From Clostridia bacterium (lineage in GTDB: Bacteria > Bacillota > Clostridia > Oscillospirales > Acutalibacteraceae): a DNA stretch of 41,147 nt. Under the pieces are notes generated by a model, which was not told where the DNA came from, did not search any database, and saw only the letters and a program-made list of their open reading frames with translations. The position numbers were made by a program, and so were the translations under genes. Location of the stretch: contig JAFQON010000018.1 of assembly GCA_017403185.1 (NCBI GenBank), positions 1-41,147 of the forward strand, given 5' to 3'. Of the stretch, positions 8,446-17,083 are shown one piece after another (within the stretch, counting starts at the first letter, position 1; the number at the start of each line of letters is the position of its first letter).

Positions 8446-8967
8446 ATCAGCAGCAAGCAAGAACAGCAGATCAATGAGGAAATCCGTGATAAGGAAATAA
8501 GAGTTGTTTCCGATGACGGTGAGCAGCTCGGCATCATGTCCGCAGCAGAAGCTCTCAAAATTGCCGAAAGCAGAAATCTTGACCTTGTTAAGATTGCTCC
8601 CATGGCAAAGCCTCCCGTTTGCAAGATAATGGATTACGGCAAGTTCCGATTTGAAAAGGCAAAGAAAGAGAAGGAAGCAAAGAAGAATCAGAAGACCATC
8701 GAAATCAAAGAGATCAGGCTTTCTCTCAACATCGATACCCACGATTTTGACACAAAAATCAACCACGCCCGCAAGTTCATTGCGTCAGGCAACAAGGTTA
8801 AGGTTTCCATCCGCTTCAGAGGCCGTGAAATGGCTCATCCCGAGCTCGGTTTAACAATTATGAAGCGTTGTGCGGAGGCCATGGCTGATTGTGCGAGTAT
8901 CGAGAAGCCCGCAAAGCTCGAGGGCAGACAGATGCTGATGTTCCTGGCTCCGAAGAGCTCAAAGTAA
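8446..8967 (+). CDS. infC: Translation initiation factor IF-3
   Basis: IF-3 binds the 30S subunit, keeps it apart from 50S and checks start-codon pairing. The 173-residue product has the N-domain opening QQINEEIRDKEIRVVSDDGEQLG and DLVKIAPMAKPPVCKIMDYGKFRFE, a Lys-rich linker, and the C-domain KVSIRFRGREMAHPELG. The start is the rare codon ATC at 8446, placed correctly after GGAGGTG; IF-3 genes are known for AUU/AUC/AUA starts, which IF-3 itself discriminates against (autoregulation). The frame is also open upstream to a GTG at 8350, but that runs through the attenuator and is rejected. It is the first gene of the infC-rpmI-rplT operon. Confidence 0.95.
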   Translation: MSSKQEQQINEEIRDKEIRVVSDDGEQLGIMSAAEALKIAESRNLDLVKIAPMAKPPVCKIMDYGKFRFEKAKKEKEAKKNQKTIEIKEIRLSLNIDTHDFDTKINHARKFIASGNKVKVSIRFRGREMAHPELGLTIMKRCAEAMADCASIEKPAKLEGRQMLMFLAPKSSK

Positions 8968-9000
8968 GAAAAGGTTTTTATTATTAAGGAGGAAATACAA

Positions 9001-9198
9001 ATGCCTAAAATCAAGACTCACAGTGGCGCAAAGAAGCGCTTCAAGCTTTCAAAGAACGGCAAGCCCATGCGTGCCCATGCTTACAAGTCACACATTCTCA
9101 ATAAGAAGAGCACAAAGCGCAAGAGAAATCTTCGCAAGACAACTGTTGCTGATGTTACAAACTGCAAGCAGATCAAGCGTCTTGTTCCCTATAAATAA
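9001..9198 (+). CDS. rpmI: 50S ribosomal protein L35
   Basis: This is a basic protein of 65 residues, the usual L35 length, beginning [15 protein letters not shown] and containing [16 protein letters not shown]. It is part of the large ribosomal subunit. AGGAGG lies 9 bp before the ATG. It sits between infC and rplT, the conserved order. Confidence 0.98.
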   Translation: MPKIKTHSGAKKRFKLSKNGKPMRAHAYKSHILNKKSTKRKRNLRKTTVADVTNCKQIKRLVPYK

Positions 9199-9248
9199 TA
9201 GGAACTTTGTAAACCACTAACACACAAGATTAACGGAGGATAATAAAA

Positions 9249-9605
9249 ATGGCACGTATTAAAGGCGCTATAATGACTCGCAAGAGAAGAAATAAGGTAC
9301 TCAAGCTCGCTAAGGGCTACTACGGCTCAAAGCATTCACTTTTCAAGACAGCCAAGCAGGCTGTTATGAAGAGCGGCAACTACGCATACATCGGCAGAAA
9401 GCAGAAGAAGAGAGATTTCCGCCGCCTTTGGATCACAAGAATTTCAGCTGCTTGCCAGGCAAACGGCATGAACTATTCAACATTCATCAACGGTCTTAAG
9501 AAGGCAGAGATCAGCCTCAACAGAAAGATGCTTGCTGAAATCGCTGTTTCAGACCCCGCAGCATTCACTGCTCTCACAGAGAAGGCAAAGGCTGCTCTCA
9601 ACTAA
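9249..9605 (+). CDS. rplT: 50S ribosomal protein L20
   Basis: The 118-residue basic protein shows L20 signatures: the N-terminal [20 protein letters not shown], then [21 protein letters not shown] and [21 protein letters not shown]20 is needed for early 50S assembly and in related bacteria represses its own operon through the infC leader. The Shine-Dalgarno GGAGGA precedes the ATG. A strong terminator follows 15 bp after the stop. Confidence 0.98.
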   Translation: MARIKGAIMTRKRRNKVLKLAKGYYGSKHSLFKTAKQAVMKSGNYAYIGRKQKKRDFRRLWITRISAACQANGMNYSTFINGLKKAEISLNRKMLAEIAVSDPAAFTALTEKAKAALN

Positions 9606-9620
9606 TCATAAAGATAATTT

Positions 9621-9657
9621 ATCAGAGATGTAACATATAGTTGCATCTCTGATTTTC
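9621..9657 (+). terminator. Terminator of the infC-rpmI-rplT operon
   Basis: Fourteen bases at 9621-9634 pair with 9640-9653 (one G-T wobble) around a 5-nt loop, followed by TTTT and a T-rich stretch. Confidence 0.85.
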
Positions 9658-9684
9658 TCGTTTTATGTACTTTTATAATTTGTA

Positions 9685-9713
9685 TTGCATTTTTCAAAAA
9701 ATGTATATATAAT
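9685..9713 (+). promoter_or_regulatory. Promoter of the SpoU methyltransferase-dprA operon
   Basis: TTGCAT (9685-9690), a 17-bp spacer and TATAAT (9708-9713). The expected leader is about 60 nt. Confidence 0.75.
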
Positions 9714-9782
9714 AAGGTATCAAATATTTAAACAATATATTTGTTGTTTTTTGCAGAACAATGACGAATCGGCGGTAATGGT

Positions 9783-10565
9783 ATGGAAAAGATAACCTCA
9801 AGAGCTAACGAAAAAATCAAATATGCCGCTCGCCTTGGAGAAAGCGCTTCGCTCAGAAAAGAAACGGGCGAATTCCTTCTCGAGGGCGCACGCCTTTGCT
9901 TTGATGCCGCTCAGACGGGCATTGAAATCAGGCAGGCTTTTTTTACCTCAAAGGCTTTGTGGAAATATGAGGAGTATGTTACGGATATTATCGCCAAAAG
10001 CAGCGTATGCTGTGAAATAGGTGCGGAGGTTTCTCAAAAGCTCTCGGGCACCGAAAGTTCGCAGGGCGTTTTCTGCATCTGCTCAATGAAGCCGCAGCCC
10101 GAATCGGAGCTGCTCAACACAAGCGGCAAGTACATTGCCCTTGAAAATCTTCAGGACCCTTCGAATCTCGGCGCAATCTGCAGGAGTGCCGAGGCAATCG
10201 GTCTTGACGGGTTGATTGTCAGCGGCGGCTGTGATATCTATAATCCGAAGGCTCTCAGGGCGGCGATGGGCTCGTCACTGAGAATGAATATTCTCTCGGT
10301 TGATAATCTTGACGAGATTATCTCTGCGGCAAACGAAAAAGGAATGCTTACCCTTGCATCCGTTCCCCGCAACACGGCAGAGGATATCCGCACCGTTTCA
10401 ATGAGCGGCGGCGTTATCTGCTGCGTTGGTAACGAGGGCTCGGGGCTTTCACGGCAGGTTATTGAAAAATGCAAAAAGCAGGTTGTTATACCCATGAACG
10501 GCAGGGCGGAATCCTTCAATGCCTCGGCAGCGGCGGCGATACTTGCATGGGAGCTGAAAAGATGA
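9783..10565 (+). CDS. TrmH/SpoU family RNA 2'-O-methyltransferase
   Basis: This second SPOUT methyltransferase of the window has 260 residues. The N-terminal domain (1-105) starts EKITSRANEKIKYAARL, typical of the group that includes B. subtilis YsgA. The catalytic domain has LENLQDPSNLGAICRSAEAIG, CCVGNEGSGLSRQV and IPMNGRAESFNASAAAAIL, matching SpoU motifs 1-3. It shares only these motifs with the RlmB at 4629, so the target is probably another rRNA or tRNA nucleotide. The ATG at 9783 has only a weak ribosome site (GGCGGTAATGG). It overlaps dprA by 4 bp (ATGA), implying translational coupling. Confidence 0.9.
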   Translation: MEKITSRANEKIKYAARLGESASLRKETGEFLLEGARLCFDAAQTGIEIRQAFFTSKALWKYEEYVTDIIAKSSVCCEIGAEVSQKLSGTESSQGVFCICSMKPQPESELLNTSGKYIALENLQDPSNLGAICRSAEAIGLDGLIVSGGCDIYNPKALRAAMGSSLRMNILSVDNLDEIISAANEKGMLTLASVPRNTAEDIRTVSMSGGVICCVGNEGSGLSRQVIEKCKKQVVIPMNGRAESFNASAAAAILAWELKR

Positions 10566-11719
10566 ACGATTACAAAAAATATTGGATATGGCTCTCAATG
10601 ACTCTCGGTGCATCTGCGAGGGTAGACGAGGTTTTCTCTGCGTTCAAAAGCCCTCACAAAATTTTTGAATCCACCGAAAAAGAACGAATTCTTGCGGGCG
10701 TTTTTACCCGCAAGCAGCTTGAAAACTTAAAAAATCCGAAGCTTGACAATGCACTCACCGCTGTATCCGTTTGTGAAAAGAACGGCTGGCAGATACTGAC
10801 TCCCGATGATGCGGATTATCCGAAAAGCCTTTCAAGGCTGCCCGATCTTCCGCTTGTGCTCTATGTTGACGGCGATATAAACTGCCTGAAGGACAAAATT
10901 GCGATAGGTGTTGTCGGCACACGCAAGCCCTGCTACGAAAGCATAGCGATTACCCGCAAAATCTGCGGCGACCTTGCCTCGGCAGGTGCCGTTGTTGTGA
11001 GCGGCGGCGCATTGGGCATTGACAGCGCAGCGCATGAGGGCACTCTTGCCGCAGGCGGAAAAACAGTGTGCGTTATGGGCTGCGGACTCGGTGCAAGATA
11101 CCTTATGGAAAACGAAGCCATGAGGCGTCAGATCAGCAAAAACGGCGCTCTTGTGAGCGAGTTTGCTCCGCTTTCAAGCGCATCAAGAATAACCTTTCCG
11201 CAGCGCAACAGAATTATCTCGGGCCTGAGCGACGGCGTGCTCGTTGTTGAGGCAGGCGATAAAAGCGGCTCGCTGATAACCGCAAACCGTGCGAGCGAGC
11301 AGGGCAGAGAGGTTTTTGCAATCCCGGGCAGCGTGCTTTCAACGGCATATTCGGGCGCAAACAAGCTAATTCGTGACGGAGCAAAAGCGGCAACCTGTGC
11401 AGAGGATATTCTTTTGCCGTATTCGATAATGTATCCCGACAGAGTCAATATCAAGGCAGCCGGCAGCAAGCTTGCCGTTGCGGCGGAAAAGCCGCAGGAG
11501 GAAACGAAAATTCCGCCTCCCGTCAAAAAAGAATGCCCCTCGGGTCTTGACCCGGATGAGCAGGCGGTCTATAATCTTTTCGGAGAGGGACCTCTCCACT
11601 TCGATGAAATATGTGCGATGAGCGGTCTTGCGGCACCGAGGGTTATCACGGTGCTGATGGAGCTTGAGCTCAGCGATTATATCGAGCAAACTGAAGGAAA
11701 AAATTATACTTTAAAATAA
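10562..11719 (+). CDS. dprA: DNA-processing protein DprA
   Basis: DprA binds single-stranded DNA and loads RecA during natural transformation; many non-competent bacteria keep it too. The 385-residue protein has an N-terminal HhH/SAM-like part, a Rossmann-like core with GVVGTRKPCYES, VVSGGALGIDSAAHEG and FPQRNRIISGLSDGVLVVEA, and a C-terminal winged-helix region (from about 310: LDPDEQAVYNLFGEGPLHFD). The ATG at 10562 overlaps the previous stop codon; a longer frame from 10469 lies inside the upstream gene and is rejected. It precedes topA, a common order in Firmicutes. Confidence 0.95.
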   Translation: MNDYKKYWIWLSMTLGASARVDEVFSAFKSPHKIFESTEKERILAGVFTRKQLENLKNPKLDNALTAVSVCEKNGWQILTPDDADYPKSLSRLPDLPLVLYVDGDINCLKDKIAIGVVGTRKPCYESIAITRKICGDLASAGAVVVSGGALGIDSAAHEGTLAAGGKTVCVMGCGLGARYLMENEAMRRQISKNGALVSEFAPLSSASRITFPQRNRIISGLSDGVLVVEAGDKSGSLITANRASEQGREVFAIPGSVLSTAYSGANKLIRDGAKAATCAEDILLPYSIMYPDRVNIKAAGSKLAVAAEKPQEETKIPPPVKKECPSGLDPDEQAVYNLFGEGPLHFDEICAMSGLAAPRVITVLMELELSDYIEQTEGKNYTLK

Positions 11720-11738
11720 ATCTACAGGAGAAAAATCC

Positions 11739-13844
11739 ATGTCAAAGCTTATTATAGTTGAGTCCCCCGCAAAAGCAAACACAATAAAAAAATATCTGGG
11801 CAAGGACTTTGATGTTGTTGCATCCAAGGGTCACATCAGGGATTTGCCCGCAGCAAAGCTCAGTGTTGATGTTAAAAACGATTTTGCTCCCAAATATGCG
11901 CTTATCAAGGGTAAGGAAAAGCTTGTAAAGGAGCTTAAGGATAAGGTTGAAGCCAGTGATGCGGTTTATCTCGCAGCCGACCCTGACCGTGAGGGAGAAG
12001 CAATTTCATGGCATCTTGCAACGGTGCTCGGTCTTGACCTGAGCAAAGAAAACCGTGTTACCTTCAATGAAATCACAAAAACGGGTGTCGCAAACGGTAT
12101 GGCAAACCCCAAAAAAGTCAACATTGACCTTGTAAATGCTCAGCAGGCAAGGCGTGTGCTTGACCGCCTTGTGGGCTACAGACTCAGCCCCTTTGTTTCG
12201 CAGAAAATCAGAAGAGGCCTTTCGGCAGGCAGGGTGCAGAGCGTTGCGGTAAGGCTTATTGTTGACCGTGAAGAAGAAATCAAGGCGTTCAACCCCGAGG
12301 AATACTGGATTATCGATGCAAAGCTTGCAACGGCGCAGAGAAGGATTCTCACCGCAACCCTTTATTCCGATGAAAACGGCAAAATCAAAATCACAAACGA
12401 GGAGCAGGCAAAGGTTTATCTTGCAAGGCTTGACGGTGCGGAATATGAAGTGAAATCCGTCAAGAAGGGCACAAGAAAAAAGAACCCCGCCCCTCCGTTT
12501 ATCACCTCGACCCTTCAGCAGGAGGCTTCAAGAAAGCTTGGCTTCCAGGCTGAAAGAACAATGAGAGCCGCTCAGGAGCTCTATGAAGGTGTCAATGTTC
12601 AGGGCATGGGCATGACGGGTCTTATCACCTATATGAGAACGGATTCACTCCGTATTTCAGAGGAGGCAAGAGCCGCAGCAACCGAATATATCACAAAAAC
12701 CTTCGGCGGCGAATATATTCCCGAAAAGCCCGTATATTATAAATCAAGAGCGAACGCTCAGGACGGTCATGAAGCTATCAGACCCTCAATTCCGTCACTC
12801 ACCCCCGAGCAGGTAAAATCAAGCCTTACAAGTGACCAGTATAAGCTCTATAACCTTATCTGGAAGCGATTTATGGCGAGCCTTATGGCAAGCTGTGTGC
12901 AGAACACGGTGAAGGCTGAGATTATCGCATCAAAAGAAAACAGCGAAAAGGATTTCCTTATCTTTACTGCGGCGGGTTATTCCGTTAAGTTTGACGGCTT
13001 CACAAAGCTTTATGAGCTGCCCGAAGAGGATACTGAAAAAGGCGTACTGCCCGAAATCAAGGCGGGTGACCCCCTTAAGCTGCGTGAAATTACCCCCAAC
13101 CAGCATTTCACTCAGCCCCCCGCACGCTATACGGAAGCTTCTCTTATCAAGGAGCTTGAAGAAAACGGCGTGGGCAGACCCAGCACATACGCAACAATTC
13201 TTTCAACCATCATCAAGAAGGATTATGTTCAGAGAAAGGCGAAGCAGCTTGTGCCCACAGAGCTCGGCTGTGCAATCACGGGCCTGCTCAAGGATAAATT
13301 CCCCAAAATCGTAAACACCAAGTTTACCGCACAAATGGAAATCAATCTTGACCGTGTAGGCAGCGGCGAAGAGGATTATGTGAGAATGCTCGACGAATTC
13401 TACACCGACTTCGAGAAGAATCTCGATAAAGCCAAGGTTGAGATGAAGAATGTGAAAATCCAGCTTGAAGAGGATACAACGGATATCCCCTGCGATAAGT
13501 GCGGCAGAATGATGGTTATCAAAACGGGCAGATACGGCAGATTCCTTGCCTGCCCGGGCTATCCCGAATGCAAAAATGCAAAGCCGCTTATTGTCAACAC
13601 GGGTGCAAGATGCCCCGTCTGCGGCGGAGAAATTATTGAGAGAAAGTCCAAGAAGGGTCATGTATTCTATGGCTGCTCAAGCTGGCCCAAGTGCAACTTC
13701 ATGAGCTGGGACGCTCCCGCGGGCGAAAACTGCCCCGATTGCGGCAAGTCTCTTTTCAAAAAGAAGACGGGCAAGCTTGTGTGCATGGCAGAGGGTTGCG
13801 GCTACGAAAAGGCAGCGCCCGGAAAGAAAAAGAATAATGAATAA
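11739..13844 (+). CDS. topA: DNA topoisomerase I
   Basis: This type IA topoisomerase relaxes negative supercoils. The 701-residue product has the Toprim domain (SKLIIVESPAKANTIKKYLG; acidic triad AADPDREGEA), the SAGRVQSVAVRLI motif, and the active-site tyrosine in GLITYMRTDSLR (about residue 300). Three C-terminal zinc ribbons follow: CDKCGRMM...CPGYPEC, CPVCGGEI...CSSWPKC and CPDCGKSL...CMAEGC. Its length is typical for Firmicutes. Good Shine-Dalgarno ACAGGAGA. The 3' end overlaps the trmFO start by 8 bp, so the two genes are coupled. Confidence 0.97.
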   Translation: MSKLIIVESPAKANTIKKYLGKDFDVVASKGHIRDLPAAKLSVDVKNDFAPKYALIKGKEKLVKELKDKVEASDAVYLAADPDREGEAISWHLATVLGLDLSKENRVTFNEITKTGVANGMANPKKVNIDLVNAQQARRVLDRLVGYRLSPFVSQKIRRGLSAGRVQSVAVRLIVDREEEIKAFNPEEYWIIDAKLATAQRRILTATLYSDENGKIKITNEEQAKVYLARLDGAEYEVKSVKKGTRKKNPAPPFITSTLQQEASRKLGFQAERTMRAAQELYEGVNVQGMGMTGLITYMRTDSLRISEEARAAATEYITKTFGGEYIPEKPVYYKSRANAQDGHEAIRPSIPSLTPEQVKSSLTSDQYKLYNLIWKRFMASLMASCVQNTVKAEIIASKENSEKDFLIFTAAGYSVKFDGFTKLYELPEEDTEKGVLPEIKAGDPLKLREITPNQHFTQPPARYTEASLIKELEENGVGRPSTYATILSTIIKKDYVQRKAKQLVPTELGCAITGLLKDKFPKIVNTKFTAQMEINLDRVGSGEEDYVRMLDEFYTDFEKNLDKAKVEMKNVKIQLEEDTTDIPCDKCGRMMVIKTGRYGRFLACPGYPECKNAKPLIVNTGARCPVCGGEIIERKSKKGHVFYGCSSWPKCNFMSWDAPAGENCPDCGKSLFKKKTGKLVCMAEGCGYEKAAPGKKKNNE

Positions 13845-15132
13845 GGTAAAAATAATCGGCGGCGGCTTCGCAGGCGTTGAGGCTGCGTGGCAGCTTGCAA
13901 ACAGAGGCATAGAGGTTGAGCTTTATGAGATGAAGCCCGTCAGGTTTTCACCTGCGCATTCGAGCGAGGGGCTTGCGGAGCTTGTGTGCTCAAACTCGTT
14001 CAAGGCAATGCGTTTGGGCTGTGCGGCAGGAATGCTTAAGGCTGAAATGGAGCTTATGGGCTCGCTGTGTGTTGAATGCGCAAAGGCAACGGCAGTGCCC
14101 GCAGGCGGTGCTCTTGCGGTGGACAGAGATAAATTCTCCGCTCTTGTTACGGAAAAAATTCTTTCGAGAAAAGAAATAACTCTTATCAGAGAGGAAGTTA
14201 CCGAAATCCCCGACGGCGTTGTGATTATTGCGGCAGGTCCGCTTGCTTCTGCAGCTCTGAGCGAAAAAATCAAGGAGCTCTGCGGCGGAAACCTCAGTTT
14301 TTTTGATGCGGCTGCGCCCATAGTCACTGCGGAGAGCATTGACCTTGAAAAAGCATTCATGCAGTCGAGATATGACAGGGGTGACCCTGATGACTACATC
14401 AACTGCCCGATGAACAAAGAGGAATATGAGGCTTTTTATGAGGCTCTTATTAATGCGGAGAGCGCACCCGTAAACGATTTTGACAAACGCAAGGGTGTGT
14501 ATGAGGGCTGTATGCCCATTGAGGTTATGGCATCAAGAGGGCACGACACAATCCGCTTCGGTCCGATGAAGCCCTCGGGTCTCAGAGACCCGAGAACGGG
14601 GCACAGACCGTGGGCAAACCTTCAGCTCCGCAAAGAAAATGAAGCGGGCACGATGTATAATCTTGTCGGCTTTCAGACAAATCTCAGATTTCCCGAGCAG
14701 AAGAGGGTATTCTCAATGATACCTGCTCTTGCGAATGCGGAGTTTGTGCGTTACGGTGTTATGCACCGCAACACTTTTATCGATTCGCCCCGCCTTCTTG
14801 GCAGCGATTTTGGTCTTAAGCAAAAAGAAGGTCTGTATTTTGCAGGTCAGATAACCGGTGTTGAGGGCTATATGGAATCTGCCGCATCGGGAATACTTGC
14901 AGGCATAAATGCCGCCAACAGAATTCTGGGCAAAGGGGAATTTGTTCCCCCCGAGCTTACCATGACGGGAGCTCTTGCCCGATATATCAGCGATGCAAGC
15001 ATCAAGAATTTTCAGCCCATGGGTGCATCCTTCGGACTTTTGCCGCCTCTTGATGAAAAAATCAGGGACAAAAAGCTCAGATATGAGGCGCTTGCACAGC
15101 GTGGCTTGAAAGCGCTTGAAAACAATATATAA
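13837..15132 (+). CDS. trmFO: Folate-dependent tRNA (uracil-54-C5) methyltransferase
   Basis: TrmFO makes ribothymidine at U54 of tRNA using methylenetetrahydrofolate and FAD. The 431-residue protein opens with the FAD-binding fold KIIGGGFAGVEAAWQLANRG and contains the family stretches CSNSFKAMRLGCAAGMLKAEM, YINCPMNKEEYEAFYEAL, GCMPIEVMASRGHDTIRFGPMK and YFAGQITGVEGYMESAASG. The ATG at 13837 lies inside the last codons of topA; an extension to 13777 would overlap the zinc-ribbon coding region and is rejected. Topoisomerase I next to TrmFO is a classic firmicute arrangement. Confidence 0.96.
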   Translation: MNKVKIIGGGFAGVEAAWQLANRGIEVELYEMKPVRFSPAHSSEGLAELVCSNSFKAMRLGCAAGMLKAEMELMGSLCVECAKATAVPAGGALAVDRDKFSALVTEKILSRKEITLIREEVTEIPDGVVIIAAGPLASAALSEKIKELCGGNLSFFDAAAPIVTAESIDLEKAFMQSRYDRGDPDDYINCPMNKEEYEAFYEALINAESAPVNDFDKRKGVYEGCMPIEVMASRGHDTIRFGPMKPSGLRDPRTGHRPWANLQLRKENEAGTMYNLVGFQTNLRFPEQKRVFSMIPALANAEFVRYGVMHRNTFIDSPRLLGSDFGLKQKEGLYFAGQITGVEGYMESAASGILAGINAANRILGKGEFVPPELTMTGALARYISDASIKNFQPMGASFGLLPPLDEKIRDKKLRYEALAQRGLKALENNI

Positions 15133-15163
15133 ACGGTTCCGGAAACCACAGGAGGAATGTTTT

Positions 15164-15373
15164 ATGTTAGAAAAGGTAATTTCATTGATTTGTGAAGAGC
15201 TTGGCTGCGAAGAGGATGCAATAAGCGAGAGCACCGAGCTTAATGAGCTCACCGAATACGGCACCGAGCTTGACGAAATTATTCGCCTTATCGAAGGTGA
15301 GTTTTATGTTGACCTGAGCGAAGAAATCAGCGGCGATATGACCGTGGCTCAGGTTGCTGAAATGCTTGAATAA
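15164..15373 (+). CDS. Acyl-carrier-protein-like protein lacking the phosphopantetheine serine
   Basis: This is a 69-residue acidic helical protein directly upstream of rnc, the position normally held by acpP. It has the ACP pattern of helix 1 (MLEKVISLICEELG), helix 2 (LDEIIRLIEGEF), and an ending TVAQVAEMLE like ACP helix 4. However, the region that should carry DSL with the phosphopantetheine serine reads EYGTELDEII (residues 31-40) and has no serine. It therefore cannot be modified in the standard way. A frameshift or sequencing error is unlikely because the frame and spacing are intact. AGGAGG precedes the ATG by 7 bp. It may be a scaffold, regulator or non-carrier paralogue; function is unknown. 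Confidence 0.75.
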   Translation: MLEKVISLICEELGCEEDAISESTELNELTEYGTELDEIIRLIEGEFYVDLSEEISGDMTVAQVAEMLE

Positions 15374-15399
15374 TTATTTTAACGAAAGGAAGTTTTGAA

Positions 15400-16077
15400 A
15401 TGAGCGATAATCTTGTGCAGTTACAAAAGAATCTCGGATACAGGTTCAAGGATATTTCTCTGCTCAAAACTGCGCTTACCCATTCGTCATATGCGAATGA
15501 AAAAAATGACGGAACAATCTGTAATGAGAGGCTTGAATTTCTCGGCGACTCGATTCTCGGCTTTGTTTCGGCAAAATATTTCTATGAAAATTTCGATTAT
15601 CCCGAGGGTGAGCTCACAAAACACAGAGCCGCAAAGGTGTGCGAAAACGCACTTTGCACCTTTGCAAGGGAGCTCGGTATAGGCTCCGCCCTGCTTTTGG
15701 GCAAGGGAGAAATCAGAATGGGCGGTGCGGACAGACCGTCAATTCTTGCCGATGCGTTTGAGGCTGTGCTTGCTGCGGTTTATCTTGACGGCGGTCTTGA
15801 AGAAGCGGCAAAAATCGTGCTCCGCTTTATTCCCCGCAATGACGGCTTTGAGCAGAACAGAGATTATAAAACCGTTTTGCAGGAGGTTGTGCAGCGCAAC
15901 CGTGAGGAGCATGTTGAATATGTGCTCACCGATTCCAGCGGCCCCGACCACGCAAAGGTTTTCACCGTCGAGGTGCATCTTAACAGCAATGTTATCGGCA
16001 GAGGTGTGGGCAGGAGCAAAAAGCTTGCCGAGCAGCAGGCCGCAAAGGAAGCCCTTGAGCTTATGGGTATAAAATGA
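15400..16077 (+). CDS. rnc: Ribonuclease III
   Basis: RNase III cleaves double-stranded RNA in rRNA processing and mRNA turnover. The 225-residue protein has the catalytic domain (about 1-150) with the signature NERLEFLGDSILGF and the second acidic site in ILADAFEAVLAAVYLDGG, then a dsRNA-binding domain (about 155-225) ending GRGVGRSKKLAEQQAAKEAL. Shine-Dalgarno GAAAGGAAG. The stop overlaps the next start (ATGA). Confidence 0.97.
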   Translation: MSDNLVQLQKNLGYRFKDISLLKTALTHSSYANEKNDGTICNERLEFLGDSILGFVSAKYFYENFDYPEGELTKHRAAKVCENALCTFARELGIGSALLLGKGEIRMGGADRPSILADAFEAVLAAVYLDGGLEEAAKIVLRFIPRNDGFEQNRDYKTVLQEVVQRNREEHVEYVLTDSSGPDHAKVFTVEVHLNSNVIGRGVGRSKKLAEQQAAKEALELMGIK

Positions 16078-17075
16078 AGCATATAAATGTTGCACTTTTT
16101 GTTGTGCATAAGGGCTGCCCTCATATGTGCTCGTTCTGCAATCAGCGCAGCATTTCGGGCAGCGGCAAGGATATAACTGCGGCGGATGTGCACGAAGCGG
16201 CGCAGACGGCAATCGCATCACTTTCGCAAAGCGAGGCGGCAGGCGGAGAAATTGCATTTTTCGGCGGCAGCTTCACTATGGTTGAGAGGGAATATATGCT
16301 CTCGCTGCTTGAGGCAGCTTATGAATATGTTGAAAAAGGTATATTCAAGGGCATAAGAATTTCCACCCGACCCGACGGAATAAACAGAGAAATCTGTGAA
16401 ATTCTCAAAAAATACGGTGTGACCGCCGTTGAATTGGGAGCACAGAGCCTTGATGACAGAGTGCTCATGCTTAACGAGAGAGGTCACACGGCCCGGCAGG
16501 TTGAAAATGCGAGCCGAATGCTGAAAAAATACGGCTTTGAGCTTGGTTTGCAAATGATGACGGGGCTTTACGGCTCGGTTGATTCCGACAGCATTGAAAC
16601 AGCGGAGAAAATAATTGACCTTGCTCCCGATACGGTCAGGATTTACCCCACCGTTGTCATAAAAGGCACACGGCTTTATGAGCTGATGAAAAACGGTGAG
16701 TTTGTTCCGAAAGGCATACCCGAAACGGCGCAGCTTTGTGCAAGGCTTATCCCCATGTTTGAAAATGCGGGCATAAAGGTTATCAGAGTGGGTCTGCACT
16801 CGGGCGGCGGAGTTGAAGAGGGCTTTGCGGGCGGTGCATATCACCCTGCACTGCGTGAAATCTGTGAGAGCAGGATTTATTATGATTCCGCAGTCAGGCA
16901 GCTTGAAAAGCTCGGTAAGGGCAGCTATATTCTCGGAGTTTCTCCAAAGGAAATATCCAAAATGACAGGGCAGAAGAAAGAAAATCTTATAAAGCTTCGT
17001 GAAAACGGCTGGGAATGCACCGTAAAAGGTGTTGAAGGTCTTTCAAAATACGAGGTTGAAATACATAAAGGTTAG
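16074..17075 (+). CDS. Radical SAM protein, Elp3-like clostridial family
   Basis: The 333-residue protein has the radical SAM cluster motif in KGCPHMCSFCNQ (C15, C19, C22), followed by FFGGSFTMV and ISTRPDGI, with a C-terminal accessory domain from about residue 240. These resemble Elp3-type and coproporphyrinogen-oxidase-like radical SAM enzymes. Proteins of this type are commonly found between rnc and smc in Clostridia, to my knowledge without an assigned reaction. It overlaps rnc by 4 bp and ends 8 bp before smc, so expression is coupled to that operon. There is no acetyltransferase domain, so it is not a full Elp3. Confidence 0.88.
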   Translation: MKHINVALFVVHKGCPHMCSFCNQRSISGSGKDITAADVHEAAQTAIASLSQSEAAGGEIAFFGGSFTMVEREYMLSLLEAAYEYVEKGIFKGIRISTRPDGINREICEILKKYGVTAVELGAQSLDDRVLMLNERGHTARQVENASRMLKKYGFELGLQMMTGLYGSVDSDSIETAEKIIDLAPDTVRIYPTVVIKGTRLYELMKNGEFVPKGIPETAQLCARLIPMFENAGIKVIRVGLHSGGGVEEGFAGGAYHPALREICESRIYYDSAVRQLEKLGKGSYILGVSPKEISKMTGQKKENLIKLRENGWECTVKGVEGLSKYEVEIHKG

Positions 17076-17083
17076 GTATTCAG

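Noticed and set aside
13777-13836. N-terminal extension of TrmFO
   Set aside because: It lies in the zinc-ribbon coding part of topA; the FAD motif begins right after the ATG at 13837.
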